DNA from: Sphingobacteriia bacterium
GTDB taxonomy: Bacteria > Bacteroidota > Bacteroidia > Bacteroidales > UBA7960
Direction: 5' to 3'
DNA length: 64,000 nucleotides
Assembly (NCBI GenBank): GCA_011390785.1
Contig: JAABRR010000016.1
Span: 1 to 64,000, forward strand
In this document: one piece after another, positions 47,841 to 57,579 of the stretch
Position numbering within the stretch: position 1 is the first letter of the stretch
How the letters are laid out: the number at the start of each line of letters is the position of its first letter
Notes under the pieces: generated by a model
Databases searched by the model: none
What the model was told of the DNA's origin: nothing
Seen by the model: only the letters and a program-made list of their open reading frames with translations
Made by a program: the position numbers and the translations under genes

Positions 47841-50780
47841 CTATTCCACAGATTGCCATAGCACATCAATAGGATGCATGGCTTTTCGGTGAGTTCCATC
47901 CCATATCTGATGACGGCAACTGGTTCCTGGGGCTGAAATAATCGCATCTTTTTCTGCTGCACGAACAGCCGGAAAAAGTTTAAGTTCGCCAATTGCCATG
48001 CTAACAACGAAGTGTTCTTTTTCATAGCCGAATGCACCTGCCATTCCACAACATCCACATTCGATTTCTTCAACTTCCCAGCCTTCGGGTATCGTGAGCA
48101 TTCTAACTGTATGATTTACGGATGAAAGAGCTTTTTGATGACAATGACCGTGAAGATATATCTTTTGAGATTTACCTTTGAAAACCTTCTTATCAATGTT
48201 GTTGGCATCAAGTTCACGAACAATAAATTCATCAATAATATAAGTATGAATAGATAGTGTTTGAGCTTTTTCTGAAAGCTCACTATCACAAAGGTCTTTG
48301 TATTCGTCTCTTAGGGTTAAAATTGCTGAGGGTTCTATACCTATAACAGGAATTTTTTGTTCGGCAAAGGGAAACAGTATTGTAATATTATAGTTGGCAA
48401 AACTTCTGGCTTTTTTTAAAAGTCCCTTTGAGAGAGATGCCCTGCCACTTTCCATTACTTTGGGCATTTCAATGTAATAACCCAGCTTATTGAGTAACAG
48501 ACAGGCGTTTATGCCAGTAGGAGTATCATTGTAATCGGTAAATTCATCGCAAAATACAACAACTTTTTTTTCAGGGTTTGCGTTTTTGTTTAATTGTTTA
48601 AGATTTTTATTGGCCCAGCTTTTCCAGGTTAGTTTATGTAATGGCGGAAGGCTTCTTTCTTGAGAAAAACCAGATACTTTTTTTACCAGGGGTGAAAGTA
48701 CCGATGATTGCGAAAATAAGTTGTATAATGAAGGTATCACTGATGCCAGTTTGTTGATTTGAGCATAATTGGCAATTAGTTTTGATCTGAAAGGCACCCC
48801 ATTGGTATCATAATAATTCTGAAGAAACTCTGCTTTGTATTTACCCATGTCAACATTAGAAGGGCATTCTGACTTACAACCTTTGCACGAAAGGCATAAA
48901 TCCAAAACTTCTTTTATTTCATGATGATCAAAAGGATTTAGCTTGTTTGAATTGGTTATAAAATCTCTGAGAATATTTGCTCTTGCCCTTGTAGTATCTT
49001 TTTCGTTTGTTGTTGCCTGGTATGATGGACACATTACCCCTTTCTGGGTATGAAGTTTTCTGCAATCACCTGATCCATTACATTTTTCTACAGCTCTCAT
49101 AAAACCATCTGCTTCAGGGTACCGGAAATAGGTTTTTAATTCTGGTTGAAGCTTACCTGGTTCAAAACGAAAAGACGAGTTCATTGAAGGGGTATCAACA
49201 ATTTTACCCGGATTGAGAATATTATTGGGATCCCAAACGGCTTTCAAATCCTGAAACACCTTGTATAACCTGTTTCCCAGCATAAGGGGAATAAATTCTC
49301 CCCGTAACCGACCATCACCATGTTCACCGCTGAGCGAACCTTTGTATTTTTTTACCAGGTTTGCCGTTGCCAGGGCAATTTGATGAAATCGTTTTACATC
49401 TGCTTTGTCTTTCAAATTAAGAATGGGGCGCAGATGAATTTCACCGGTGCCTATGTGTGCATAATACACACAAGGAATATTCATTTCAGCAAGAATAACT
49501 TTCAATTCAGCAACGAAATCGGGCAGTTTCTCAACGTTTATTGCAGTATCTTCAATAACTGCAACAGGTTTTGCATCGCCCGGAACATTGCTCAAAAGAC
49601 CTAATCCTGCTTTTCTTAAAGCCCACACCTTTCCGATTTCTTTTCCTTTCAAAACCGGATAGTGATATCCCATATTTTGTTCCTGCATATGCTTTATCAT
49701 TGCAGCTGCCTTGCTATCAATCTCGTTTATTTGATCTTCAGCAAATTCTACTACCAGAATGGCATCCGGATCATTCTTAATAAAAAACCGGTTTTGTGCC
49801 TGGGTAATGTTTGTTTTGGTACAATCCAGCACAACCCTGTCTATAAGTTCAACAGCAACCGGGTTATATTTTAAGGCAACCAGGTTTGCCTGCAGAGCTT
49901 CTTCTATAGAATTTACATGTACACAAACCAAAGCCGCATGAGCTGGGGGTAGTGAAACAAGATTCAGCTTTATTTCCGTAAATACAGCCAGACTTCCTTC
50001 GCTTCCGGCCAGAAGCTTGCAGAACGAAAAATTGGTTTCATCATTTGAAAATATGCTGTTTTTTAACAAAAGGTCTAGTGCATAACCGGTATTTCTCCTA
50101 TGGATAGAAGGTTCAGGGTATTGCTTATGGATTTCTTTCTGTAACGAATGATCAGAAAGAACATCAAATATATTTTGATAAATTCTTGATTCCAGGTTAT
50201 TTCCTACACATTTTTTACGAAATTCATCGTGGGTTAGATCTTTAAATATTGTTTCGGATCCATCTGCCAATAGAGCTTTTACTTCCAGTGTATGATCTCT
50301 GGTGCTGCCATAAACCAAAGAATGGGCTCCACATGAATTATTGGCAACCATACCACCAATCATACATCTGTTGGATGTTGATGTTTCTGGCCCGAAAAAT
50401 AAACCGTGAGGCTTGAGAAAGACATTGAGCTCATCGAGAATGACCCCTGGTTGCACCCTCACCCATTTTTCTTCAGGATTGAATTCCAGAATTTTTGTCA
50501 TGTATTTGGAGAAATCTACCACCATTCCATGCCCAACTACTTGACCTGCAAGCGATGTGCCTGCTGTTCGCGGAATTATGGGAATTTTATTTTCATTAGC
50601 AAAAAGAATTATCTTTTTGAGGTCATCTTCTGTTTTTGGGCGGCATACCGCTAAAGGTATTTCTCTGTAAACTGAAGCATCAGTTGCATGAAGCACCCGC
50701 ATGGTAGTATCGGTATATAAATCACCCGAAATTTCCTTTTTTAGATATTGTAAAAGATCATCAGTATTTGTTGTGTCCAT
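47841..50780 (-). CDS. FAD-linked oxidase with Fe-S and CCG domains (YdiJ-like)
   Basis: A 979-residue 2-hydroxyacid dehydrogenase. Order: FAD-binding PCMH domain (about 40-270; IIPRTAGTSLAGQVVG, GGMVANNSCGAHSLVYGSTRD), FAD-oxidase C domain (YYAHIGTGEIHLRP, GEHGDGRLRGEFIPL), 4Fe-4S clusters (CNGSGDC, CLSCKGCKSECPSNVDMGK), and a C-terminal cysteine-rich domain with ECGCCGMAGAFGYEKEH. Size and order match the YdiJ type, a D-2-hydroxyglutarate dehydrogenase, more than plain GlcD or Dld. ATG 50780 is preferred to TTG six codons upstream. A DUF1338 gene lies 49 bases upstream, which supports the hydroxyglutarate role. Confidence 0.85.
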   Translation of the reverse strand: MDTTNTDDLLQYLKKEISGDLYTDTTMRVLHATDASVYREIPLAVCRPKTEDDLKKIILFANENKIPIIPRTAGTSLAGQVVGHGMVVDFSKYMTKILEFNPEEKWVRVQPGVILDELNVFLKPHGLFFGPETSTSNRCMIGGMVANNSCGAHSLVYGSTRDHTLEVKALLADGSETIFKDLTHDEFRKKCVGNNLESRIYQNIFDVLSDHSLQKEIHKQYPEPSIHRRNTGYALDLLLKNSIFSNDETNFSFCKLLAGSEGSLAVFTEIKLNLVSLPPAHAALVCVHVNSIEEALQANLVALKYNPVAVELIDRVVLDCTKTNITQAQNRFFIKNDPDAILVVEFAEDQINEIDSKAAAMIKHMQEQNMGYHYPVLKGKEIGKVWALRKAGLGLLSNVPGDAKPVAVIEDTAINVEKLPDFVAELKVILAEMNIPCVYYAHIGTGEIHLRPILNLKDKADVKRFHQIALATANLVKKYKGSLSGEHGDGRLRGEFIPLMLGNRLYKVFQDLKAVWDPNNILNPGKIVDTPSMNSSFRFEPGKLQPELKTYFRYPEADGFMRAVEKCNGSGDCRKLHTQKGVMCPSYQATTNEKDTTRARANILRDFITNSNKLNPFDHHEIKEVLDLCLSCKGCKSECPSNVDMGKYKAEFLQNYYDTNGVPFRSKLIANYAQINKLASVIPSLYNLFSQSSVLSPLVKKVSGFSQERSLPPLHKLTWKSWANKNLKQLNKNANPEKKVVVFCDEFTDYNDTPTGINACLLLNKLGYYIEMPKVMESGRASLSKGLLKKARSFANYNITILFPFAEQKIPVIGIEPSAILTLRDEYKDLCDSELSEKAQTLSIHTYIIDEFIVRELDANNIDKKVFKGKSQKIYLHGHCHQKALSSVNHTVRMLTIPEGWEVEEIECGCCGMAGAFGYEKEHFVVSMAIGELKLFPAVRAAEKDAIISAPGTSCRHQIWDGTHRKAMHPIDVLWQSVE

Positions 50781-50829
50781 TTTTTTTGTTTTAGGCAAAT
50801 TTGTTTTGTGAACTATTTAGCTAAATTCT

Positions 50830-51651
50830 TTACATCATGTCTGCCTGTTTTTTATAAAAGTTGGTACTTTCAAATATTTTATCTGCGTTGGCTGCAATAA
50901 ATCCGCTGTATTGTTTTCCGTTTTGGTCATTATATCGCCTTGTAAACTCATAAAAACATGCTGGAATTTCAAAAGTGCCATCAGCAAAATCAAATGGCAG
51001 AATTTCTGATTTTGTAGCTGATTGTTCCAGCAATTCTTCTGGTGTGCCGTAAATTTCTCCTGCTGCGGTATTCATGATGTAGCCATGTTTTTTCACAAAC
51101 TCATTCACTGTCTGCAAAGATTCAAAGTTTTTTAATTCGTTTACTTTAATGGCAAAGTGATTGGCTCTGTAGCCATAAACTAAAAGCCAGGCAGCATATT
51201 CTGATTCCTGTCTGAGTTTATTGTATGTTTCAAAAGGAATTTTTCCCCAGATACATCCACGGTAAACCAGTTCCGGGTCACCATAAAATCTTTCATCAAT
51301 ATTGTTGAGATATTTATTAACTGTTTCCTGCAGGTATTCGCTGCATTGTTCCAGTAATAATTCACTAATAAATGCTTTGGGCGCGTTGGGGTCTGTTTTA
51401 TGTTCGTAATGTCGGCCAAATACTTTTTTTGCCTTAAATTCGTAGGTCCCTTTTGCTTCATAGCCGTTTTCGGTAAAAACTCTGGCTATTACGTCAATAT
51501 TCATTCTGGGATCATTAAATGTGCGCAAAGCAATATGATCATGAATTACTTTTTCACCTTTGCTGGTAAAAAGATCATAAATTCTTTTTGCATTGGGATT
51601 TTGTGTTGAATAAGGTTGCCAGAACCGATCGAATATTTGGTAAGTGTCCAT
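50830..51651 (-). CDS. DUF1338 protein, probable 2-oxoadipate dioxygenase/decarboxylase
   Basis: A 273-residue metalloenzyme of the DUF1338 (HglS/YdcJ-related) family. HDHIALRTF (37-45) carries the metal-binding His; a second His is in RANHFAIKVNEL and a candidate ligand Glu is in ACFYEFTRR. Studied members use Fe(II) and oxygen to convert 2-oxoadipate to D-2-hydroxyglutarate in lysine breakdown. The next gene encodes a YdiJ-like enzyme that could oxidise that product to 2-oxoglutarate. This protein is shorter than Pseudomonas HglS, so substrate is inferred. Confidence 0.8.
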   Translation of the reverse strand: MDTYQIFDRFWQPYSTQNPNAKRIYDLFTSKGEKVIHDHIALRTFNDPRMNIDVIARVFTENGYEAKGTYEFKAKKVFGRHYEHKTDPNAPKAFISELLLEQCSEYLQETVNKYLNNIDERFYGDPELVYRGCIWGKIPFETYNKLRQESEYAAWLLVYGYRANHFAIKVNELKNFESLQTVNEFVKKHGYIMNTAAGEIYGTPEELLEQSATKSEILPFDFADGTFEIPACFYEFTRRYNDQNGKQYSGFIAANADKIFESTNFYKKQADMM

Positions 51652-51676
51652 TTTTGTCTTGTCTATTGATTGATTA

Positions 51677-52177
51677 TCACTCTAAATTTGAATTATTTTC
51701 AGTTTTATTTTTGTCAATTTTATCAGAATCATCTTCATCATTTTGAAAAGGAAAAATAACCATGTTTCTCAGCATGGAAAGGGTAAGAATAGGAAATACA
51801 ACAGTAAAAAGTATTTTTATCCATGTTGGATTATACAAACCGGAAAGGATTATAGCCCATATAATCATAAGAAATAGAATGTCAATCACAATAACCAGAA
51901 AATTACCTGGATTTTTTTGCATCCATAGCGGGAATGGGAGTTTCAGTTTTTCTTTTGACTTGTCTAAAATAAACCGATAGGTAAGTATGATCCAAAGTGA
52001 AGGCATAAGTAACCCCAAAACAATACCAGCCAAAGCAAAGTCAAAATAGTCGAAAGAATATAATAATCCAAGAACCAATTGAGCCCAGAAGGTGATCTGG
52101 TATTGTCTGAAATTTCCAGCGGAAGCATCTATTAAGATGAATAACAGTTTGTTATAACTGTTTTTATTTGAAAGCAT
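51677..52177 (-). CDS. Membrane protein of unknown function
   Basis: A 166-residue protein with four hydrophobic segments (about 28-45, 48-68, 90-113 and 120-140) and a charged acidic C-terminal tail (FQNDEDDSDKIDKNKTE). I recognise no family. It is 25 bases upstream of the DUF1338 gene on the same strand and is likely in the same transcript, but the sequence does not show a shared role. Confidence 0.65.
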   Translation of the reverse strand: MLSNKNSYNKLLFILIDASAGNFRQYQITFWAQLVLGLLYSFDYFDFALAGIVLGLLMPSLWIILTYRFILDKSKEKLKLPFPLWMQKNPGNFLVIVIDILFLMIIWAIILSGLYNPTWIKILFTVVFPILTLSMLRNMVIFPFQNDEDDSDKIDKNKTENNSNLE

Positions 52178-52299
52178 AACTTAATAACAATTTGGCAGCA
52201 ATTTATAATTAATTTGCCATTCGCCAAAATAAAATGTTACAAACGGATGAATATTTATTGAAATTATACTTTTTCTGCCGGTGAAACTATGTTTGTCAA

Positions 52300-53961
52300 T
52301 TAACCCTGATTGCTATAGAGAAATCTTTTAATACTCTTTTTGGGTGTTTTTTCAAATTCTTCACCAAAGATCTTCACCGAACTAATTGCCATATATGATG
52401 GCATATCATGATTAAGATACTTTCGGTGATGTTCGAATATTTTAAGAAGCTCAGTTTCAGATAATCCTTTTTTGTCAGCTGCTTCGTGGTCTGGATAGAC
52501 TAGTAAGACAAGTTTTCTATTTTTTTCAATAACCAGTGACTCTTGTATGTAAGGCATGTTGTTATATCTGGCTTCAATTTCTTCAGGGTAAATGTTTTGT
52601 CCTGATGGACCTAAAATCATACTTTTATTTCTTCCCTTAATAAAGATAAATCCTTCTTTATCAACACTTCCCAGATCGCCTGTATGCATCCAGCCGTCGT
52701 TTTCAAGTGTTGCATCTGTAGCCTCTGGATTTTTATAGTAGCCCAGCATTACATTTTCACCTTTTACCATTATTTCACCTGCTTCATCTAAAGGGTTTTG
52801 CAGATCAATTTTTACTTCCAGTGAGTCTACAATCTTACCTGCTGATCTTATTTTTGTTTTATCCCAGCTGGCATAGCTAATCAAGGGCCCACATTCCGTC
52901 ATTCCATAGCCAATAGAAAACGGAAATTTTATACCGTGCAACAGGTCTTCCACTTCTGCGCTTAAAGGTGCTCCGCCAATCACAACTTCATGAAAATTTC
53001 CACCAAATGAATCGATCAGTTTTTGACGGATTTTATTTTTGATAACATTGTTTAGTAAAGGAATTTGCAAAAGTAATTTGATAGATGGTTTTTGAATTAC
53101 CGGAAGAATCTGCTTTTTATAAATTTTTTCCATGATTAATGGCACAGATAACACCAACCGTGGCCTAACTTCTTTAAAGGCTTTAAGAATTATTTGTGGG
53201 GAAGGGGTTTTGGTTAAAAAGATAATGTGACATCCCAATGTAAAAGGAAATAAAAACTCAAATGCACAACCATAAGCGTGAGCAAGAGGAAGGAACGATA
53301 CAATGCTGTCGCCGGCCTGCAGTGGCATATTATTGTGGGCATAAACAATGTTGGCAGCAAGGCTGTTGTGGTTGAGCATTACACCTTTAGTAAAGCCCGT
53401 TGTACCAGATGTATAACTAATTACTGCCAACAAATCATTTCCTAAAGATTCAGGTTTGAAGTTTTCTGAAGACAAGCCATTTGAATATGATTTTTCAAAA
53501 GCTAACCTGATATCTTCCTGAAACCTTTTTGCATCTTGTTCCTTTATAGATGATAAGAGAGCATAATTGTTTAAAGAGAAAAAGTATTTTACTTCTGGCA
53601 TTTTTGCTAATTCAATATTAGCAAAAATATTATCTGCCAGAAAAACGATTTTTGAATCAGAATGATTTACAATATGATGTATGTCATTAGGTTTAAAGTC
53701 GGGAAGAATAGGAACAATTACTGCCCCATAGGTGATGGAGGCCAGATAAACTGCCGTCCAGTTTGTTGAATTTTTTCCAATCAGGGCTATTTTATCGCCC
53801 TTTTTAATATTGCAAAACTGAAACGTAATGTGGAGTTCAACAATTGATTTTGCCATATCAGCATAACTGATACTTCCACCGCCATAATTTGTCATGGCCT
53901 TCTTTTCCCAATTTCTTCTGATGCTGGTAGAAATAAGATCAGAAAGTTTTTCTTTTATCAT
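52300..53961 (-). CDS. Long-chain acyl-CoA synthetase
   Basis: AMP-forming ligase of 553 residues that activates fatty acids to acyl-CoA. The ATP/AMP loop is SYTSGTTGFTKGVMLNH; the A5 motif is IGYGMTECGPLIS; later motifs are GWMHTGDLGSVDKEGFIFIKGR and a C-terminal KTPKKSIKRFL with the catalytic lysine. It has FACL-type length and an HAYGCAFEF core motif. No clear partner gene is adjacent; chain length is not evident. Confidence 0.92.
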   Translation of the reverse strand: MIKEKLSDLISTSIRRNWEKKAMTNYGGGSISYADMAKSIVELHITFQFCNIKKGDKIALIGKNSTNWTAVYLASITYGAVIVPILPDFKPNDIHHIVNHSDSKIVFLADNIFANIELAKMPEVKYFFSLNNYALLSSIKEQDAKRFQEDIRLAFEKSYSNGLSSENFKPESLGNDLLAVISYTSGTTGFTKGVMLNHNSLAANIVYAHNNMPLQAGDSIVSFLPLAHAYGCAFEFLFPFTLGCHIIFLTKTPSPQIILKAFKEVRPRLVLSVPLIMEKIYKKQILPVIQKPSIKLLLQIPLLNNVIKNKIRQKLIDSFGGNFHEVVIGGAPLSAEVEDLLHGIKFPFSIGYGMTECGPLISYASWDKTKIRSAGKIVDSLEVKIDLQNPLDEAGEIMVKGENVMLGYYKNPEATDATLENDGWMHTGDLGSVDKEGFIFIKGRNKSMILGPSGQNIYPEEIEARYNNMPYIQESLVIEKNRKLVLLVYPDHEAADKKGLSETELLKIFEHHRKYLNHDMPSYMAISSVKIFGEEFEKTPKKSIKRFLYSNQG

Positions 53962-54102
53962 ACCTTGTTTTTTTTAATTAGACCCTAAAACATTAAGCAA
54001 AGTAAGTAAAAAAAACTGTCTATGTAATTAAAATTACTATTTTAACACAACGAACGTTTAAAAAGTCCGTTTAAATGTTTTATTATTTTCTACTAAAAGC
54101 TT

Positions 54103-54516
54103 TCAGGGTTTGCCTATAAACTTGTCAATAGAGTATTTTCCGCTACCTGTAATCATTAGAACAATGTAAACCATCAGGTACAATAAAGCCAGTTCTTTTT
54201 GTTTAAAAGGATCGTCGGCATGCACTATAAAGGCTGCTACGGCCATAGTGAAGGCGAGTGAAAATGCTGCAAGTCTTGTGGCAAGTCCAGCCATAATCAG
54301 AATGGAACCGACTACCTCGGTAAGGGTTGCCATGGTCAAAGACATTACCGGGCCAATTCCTAAAGGATCGGGAAAGGTAATTTCATCTGAACCAATAAGC
54401 CTCTGAAATTTAGGCCAGCCATGTGTAAGCATAAGAGCTCCAACTCCCAGACGCATAATTAAAATAGAAACATTGGTTTGAAAACCATTAACCGAAGAAC
54501 TAAATACCCATTTCAT
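54103..54516 (-). CDS. DoxX-family membrane protein
   Basis: A 137-residue protein with four hydrophobic segments. The family marks are ILIMRLGVGALMLTHGWPKF near the start and LTEVVGSILIMAGLATRLAAF in the middle, followed by KELALLYLMVYIVLMITGSGKYSID. DoxX-like proteins occur in redox and stress settings, but most, including this type, have no proven role. Confidence 0.9.
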   Translation of the reverse strand: MKWVFSSSVNGFQTNVSILIMRLGVGALMLTHGWPKFQRLIGSDEITFPDPLGIGPVMSLTMATLTEVVGSILIMAGLATRLAAFSLAFTMAVAAFIVHADDPFKQKELALLYLMVYIVLMITGSGKYSIDKFIGKP

Positions 54517-54615
54517 TTTATTGAGATTTTATGGATTAATTTTTTAAAATATCAAATTAATAAAATTGTTTCGATGGGTTTATGTTCAGTAAGGCCCAAT
54601 AATAAACGTTAAGGT

Positions 54616-56952
54616 TTATCTTTTTTTGATTTCGATCGATTTCTGTAGCATATAGCCCTTATTATCGGTAATGGTTATCTGATGGTTCCCCAAATCGGGG
54701 CTGATGGGCATTTCATGAAAATTTTCGGTACTACCCAGGTATTGATCGTTTAAATGCCAGTGAAGAATTGCTTTCTCATTGTTATGTGCCACTCTTAGTA
54801 TGGTTTCTCCGCGTGTACCATCTATTTCAAGAGGAATAAAAATACTGGTAGATTCAGTAGGGTATATCCATTGCATAGGCGAATCATCATCTAGTAAATC
54901 AAAACAGTTTTCTTTTATTTGGGGCAAAGGTTTATAAAAGGGATTCATTTGACGGTAATACCAGGCCTGGGCTGCCGGAAGGACAAACCAGGCTGTAGGT
55001 TCAATATCCGACCAGGCTGCACAATTACTTGTAACTCTGAGTCCTGTTGATTTTTCTACATGGATAGTTTTATGATAAGGGCAAACCCCGGTTTTATATT
55101 CCCTGTAGGGCACCCACAAAGTATCGGTATTTGGGCAAATATCAGATGCAGCATACCCACTTTCATGACAAATTATCATGGGATTTAAATCTTCGTGAGG
55201 TTTGGGAAACCATGGGCTGGAAGTGAGAATACCAAATATATCAAACATAACGGGTGCTGCAGCTGCAATACCGGTTAAAGAGGGGCGTCCTTCGCCGGTA
55301 GCGTTTCCAGCCCAAACCGCAACCATGTATTGGGGTGTAACACCTATAGCCCAGGCATCGCGATTTCCGAAACTGGTACCGGTTTTCCATGCCACGCGAC
55401 TGTTTGACAGAAACCTTTGCCAGTTGGTTTCGGTATCTGGTCGGGCAGCTTCAATCATGGCATCAAATGTATGCCATAATACTCCGGGATTAAACGGTGA
55501 CTGAGTGCCTTGAACCTCACGGTTTTCATTGGAAAGGTATGTTAATGGGAAAAATCTGTTTGAACCTTCTTCATAATCCTTCTCCCAATAATTGAGAGTT
55601 CTCGCCATGGAAGCATAAATCCCTGATATTTCCCACATGGTAACTTCGCCACCGCCTAAAATAATCGACAACCCATAATGGGAAGCCGGCCTGGTGAATG
55701 TACTAAAGCCCATTCCTCTAAGTAGCGACAAGAATTTTTCAGGATGATAATCTCTAAGCATTCTTACCGCAGGGATATTTAACGATCTTGCAAGCGCCCT
55801 GTTGGCCGGAATGGCACCATCATAAGACCTGGTAAAGTTTTCCGGGCTAAATCCTTGATAATGAGTAGGTATATCGGGAATAAGCATGGTTGGAAGTATT
55901 TGGCCATCCTGCAATAATCCGGCAAAAAGGAAAGGTTTTAGGAGGCTTCCAGGGCTGCGAAGAGAGGAAATAATATCTACCTGCCCGGCAACAATTTCTT
56001 CGTCATGACCGGGAGTGTTGCCCCAATAAGCCAAAACTTCTCCAGTATTCACATCTGCCACCAAAGCAGCCATGTTGTTAATTTGGTTGCCCTTTAAGTT
56101 TTCATATTGTTTAAGCAGAGTATTCTTTACATTTCTCTGAAGATTTCCATCTATCGTTGTTTGAATAATGGATCCTTTTAATCCATCATTGATTGCCCGG
56201 TCGAACAAGTGGGGAGCATTTTGTGGCAATGGACGGGGTTTATCCGGAATGGGTTCCAAAAGTGAAAGTTCCAGTGTAAGATCATCAAAAAAACCTTTTT
56301 CATTAAGTTTTCGAAGCAATCTGTTTCGTTTGGTCATCAATGCATCCTGATTTCTCCCAGGAAAGATCAATCCGGGACTATTGGGCAAAACCGCCATTAA
56401 TGAAGCCTCTGCCCATGACAGGCTGTGTGGTGGGTGTTCAAAATAGCGCCATGATGCTGCCTGTAATCCAACGATATTTCCTCCAAAAGGTGCATGAGAA
56501 GCATATAATTCAAGGATTTCATCTTTGCTGTACGAGAGTTCCAGTCGGGTAGCCATCCATATTTCAATAATTTTTTCTCTAACAGTTCGTGATTTTTCTT
56601 TGCGGCTTAATCTAATGACCTGCATGGTAAGTGTGCTGGCTCCACTTTTATTTTTTCCAGGCAAAACATTCTGATAGAGAGCCCTAACAATAGAAAAGGG
56701 ATTTACACCCGGATGATACATGAAATATTGGTCTTCAAAAAGAGTAACTGCTGTTATGTAATTTTCTGGAAGCTTACCATCATGAGGAAATCGCCACTGG
56801 CCATCATCAGCGACCCGCGCATTGAGCAAACTGCCTTTTTTATCATACATTACGGTGCTGTTTGGCTCCTTAAACAGGTTGGAAGGAAGCGTAAAAAGCC
56901 AGAAGGCAAAAATAATTAGGGAAATTGAAAAGAAAAACCTTTTACGGGTCAT
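54616..56952 (-). CDS. pbpC: Penicillin-binding protein 1C
   Basis: Bifunctional cell-wall enzyme of 778 residues, anchored by an N-terminal membrane segment. The glycosyltransferase domain has VTLFEDQYFMYHPGVNP, KSGASTLTMQVIRL and EIWMATRLE. The transpeptidase domain has the serine motif SPGSLLKPF, and AWKTGTSFGNRDAWAIG as the KTG motif. A C-terminal PBP1C-type domain (about 690-778) closes it. ATG 56952 is preferred to TTG 56979, which lies inside a promoter box. Alpha-2-macroglobulin, the usual neighbour of pbpC, is not next to it here. Confidence 0.94.
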   Translation of the reverse strand: MTRKRFFFSISLIIFAFWLFTLPSNLFKEPNSTVMYDKKGSLLNARVADDGQWRFPHDGKLPENYITAVTLFEDQYFMYHPGVNPFSIVRALYQNVLPGKNKSGASTLTMQVIRLSRKEKSRTVREKIIEIWMATRLELSYSKDEILELYASHAPFGGNIVGLQAASWRYFEHPPHSLSWAEASLMAVLPNSPGLIFPGRNQDALMTKRNRLLRKLNEKGFFDDLTLELSLLEPIPDKPRPLPQNAPHLFDRAINDGLKGSIIQTTIDGNLQRNVKNTLLKQYENLKGNQINNMAALVADVNTGEVLAYWGNTPGHDEEIVAGQVDIISSLRSPGSLLKPFLFAGLLQDGQILPTMLIPDIPTHYQGFSPENFTRSYDGAIPANRALARSLNIPAVRMLRDYHPEKFLSLLRGMGFSTFTRPASHYGLSIILGGGEVTMWEISGIYASMARTLNYWEKDYEEGSNRFFPLTYLSNENREVQGTQSPFNPGVLWHTFDAMIEAARPDTETNWQRFLSNSRVAWKTGTSFGNRDAWAIGVTPQYMVAVWAGNATGEGRPSLTGIAAAAPVMFDIFGILTSSPWFPKPHEDLNPMIICHESGYAASDICPNTDTLWVPYREYKTGVCPYHKTIHVEKSTGLRVTSNCAAWSDIEPTAWFVLPAAQAWYYRQMNPFYKPLPQIKENCFDLLDDDSPMQWIYPTESTSIFIPLEIDGTRGETILRVAHNNEKAILHWHLNDQYLGSTENFHEMPISPDLGNHQITITDNKGYMLQKSIEIKKR

Positions 56953-56976
56953 GAATGTATAGTTAAAACTGGATGT

Positions 56977-56984
56977 CAAAATTA
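56977..56984 (-). promoter_or_regulatory. pbpC promoter -7 box
   Basis: TAATTTTG on the minus strand, 24 bases before ATG 56952. It overlaps a TTG that would otherwise extend the gene, which supports the ATG start. Confidence 0.5.
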
Positions 56985-57048
56985 GGTTTTTTGCAACAAT
57001 CCTGAAACAAAGAAATAACGAAAGCCTCTCTAATTGCTAAAATTTTCG

Positions 57049-57056
57049 TACGTTTG
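57049..57056 (+). promoter_or_regulatory. smpB promoter -7 box
   Basis: TACGTTTG matches TAnnTTTG and lies 18 bases before the smpB ATG, giving a short leader. Confidence 0.5.
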
Positions 57057-57074
57057 TGCCCCCAAAATACTATC

Positions 57075-57521
57075 ATGGCAAACAAAGTTAACATTAGAAA
57101 TAAAAAGGCATCGTTTGAATTTTTTCTGCTGGAAAAGTTTATTGCCGGGCTGGTACTTACCGGAACAGAGATAAAGTCTTTACGGGGCAATAAGGCCAGC
57201 ATAAATGAAGCTTATTGTGCCTTTACCGGGGGAGAATTGTTTGTTCGTAACATGCATATTGCCGAATATGATTATGGCACCTACAATAATCATGAAGCCA
57301 AGCGTGAACGTAAACTTTTACTTACAAAGCGTGAACTTAAAAAGTTGCTTTCGAAGCTGAACGAAAAGGGCTTAACCCTTATTCCCACTTTTTTATTTAT
57401 TAATGAAAAGGGGCTTGCAAAGCTCGAAATTGCCCTGGCAAAAGGTAAAAAGCTTTATGATAAAAGAGAAACTTTAAAACAAAAGGATACACGCAGAGAT
57501 TTGGAAAGAAGCGGTTTTTAG
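57075..57521 (+). CDS. smpB: SsrA-binding protein
   Basis: tmRNA partner of 148 residues in ribosome rescue. Family blocks are the start [35 protein letters not shown], then [35 protein letters not shown] and the C-terminal [22 protein letters not shown]. An upstream TTG would add seven residues from the promoter region and is rejected. The tmRNA gene is not in this window. Confidence 0.96.
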   Translation: MANKVNIRNKKASFEFFLLEKFIAGLVLTGTEIKSLRGNKASINEAYCAFTGGELFVRNMHIAEYDYGTYNNHEAKRERKLLLTKRELKKLLSKLNEKGLTLIPTFLFINEKGLAKLEIALAKGKKLYDKRETLKQKDTRRDLERSGF

Positions 57522-57546
57522 TAATGATTACACAGATTAAGTTATA

Positions 57547-57569
57547 AAATTTCAAACCTGTAGAAATTT
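57547..57569. terminator. Possible hairpin between smpB and the rhomboid gene
   Basis: AAATTTC/GAAATTT with a 9-base loop lies between two converging genes. AT-only stem and a short T-run on the minus side make it a weak terminator candidate. Confidence 0.3.
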
Positions 57570-57579
57570 ATAAAAAAGA

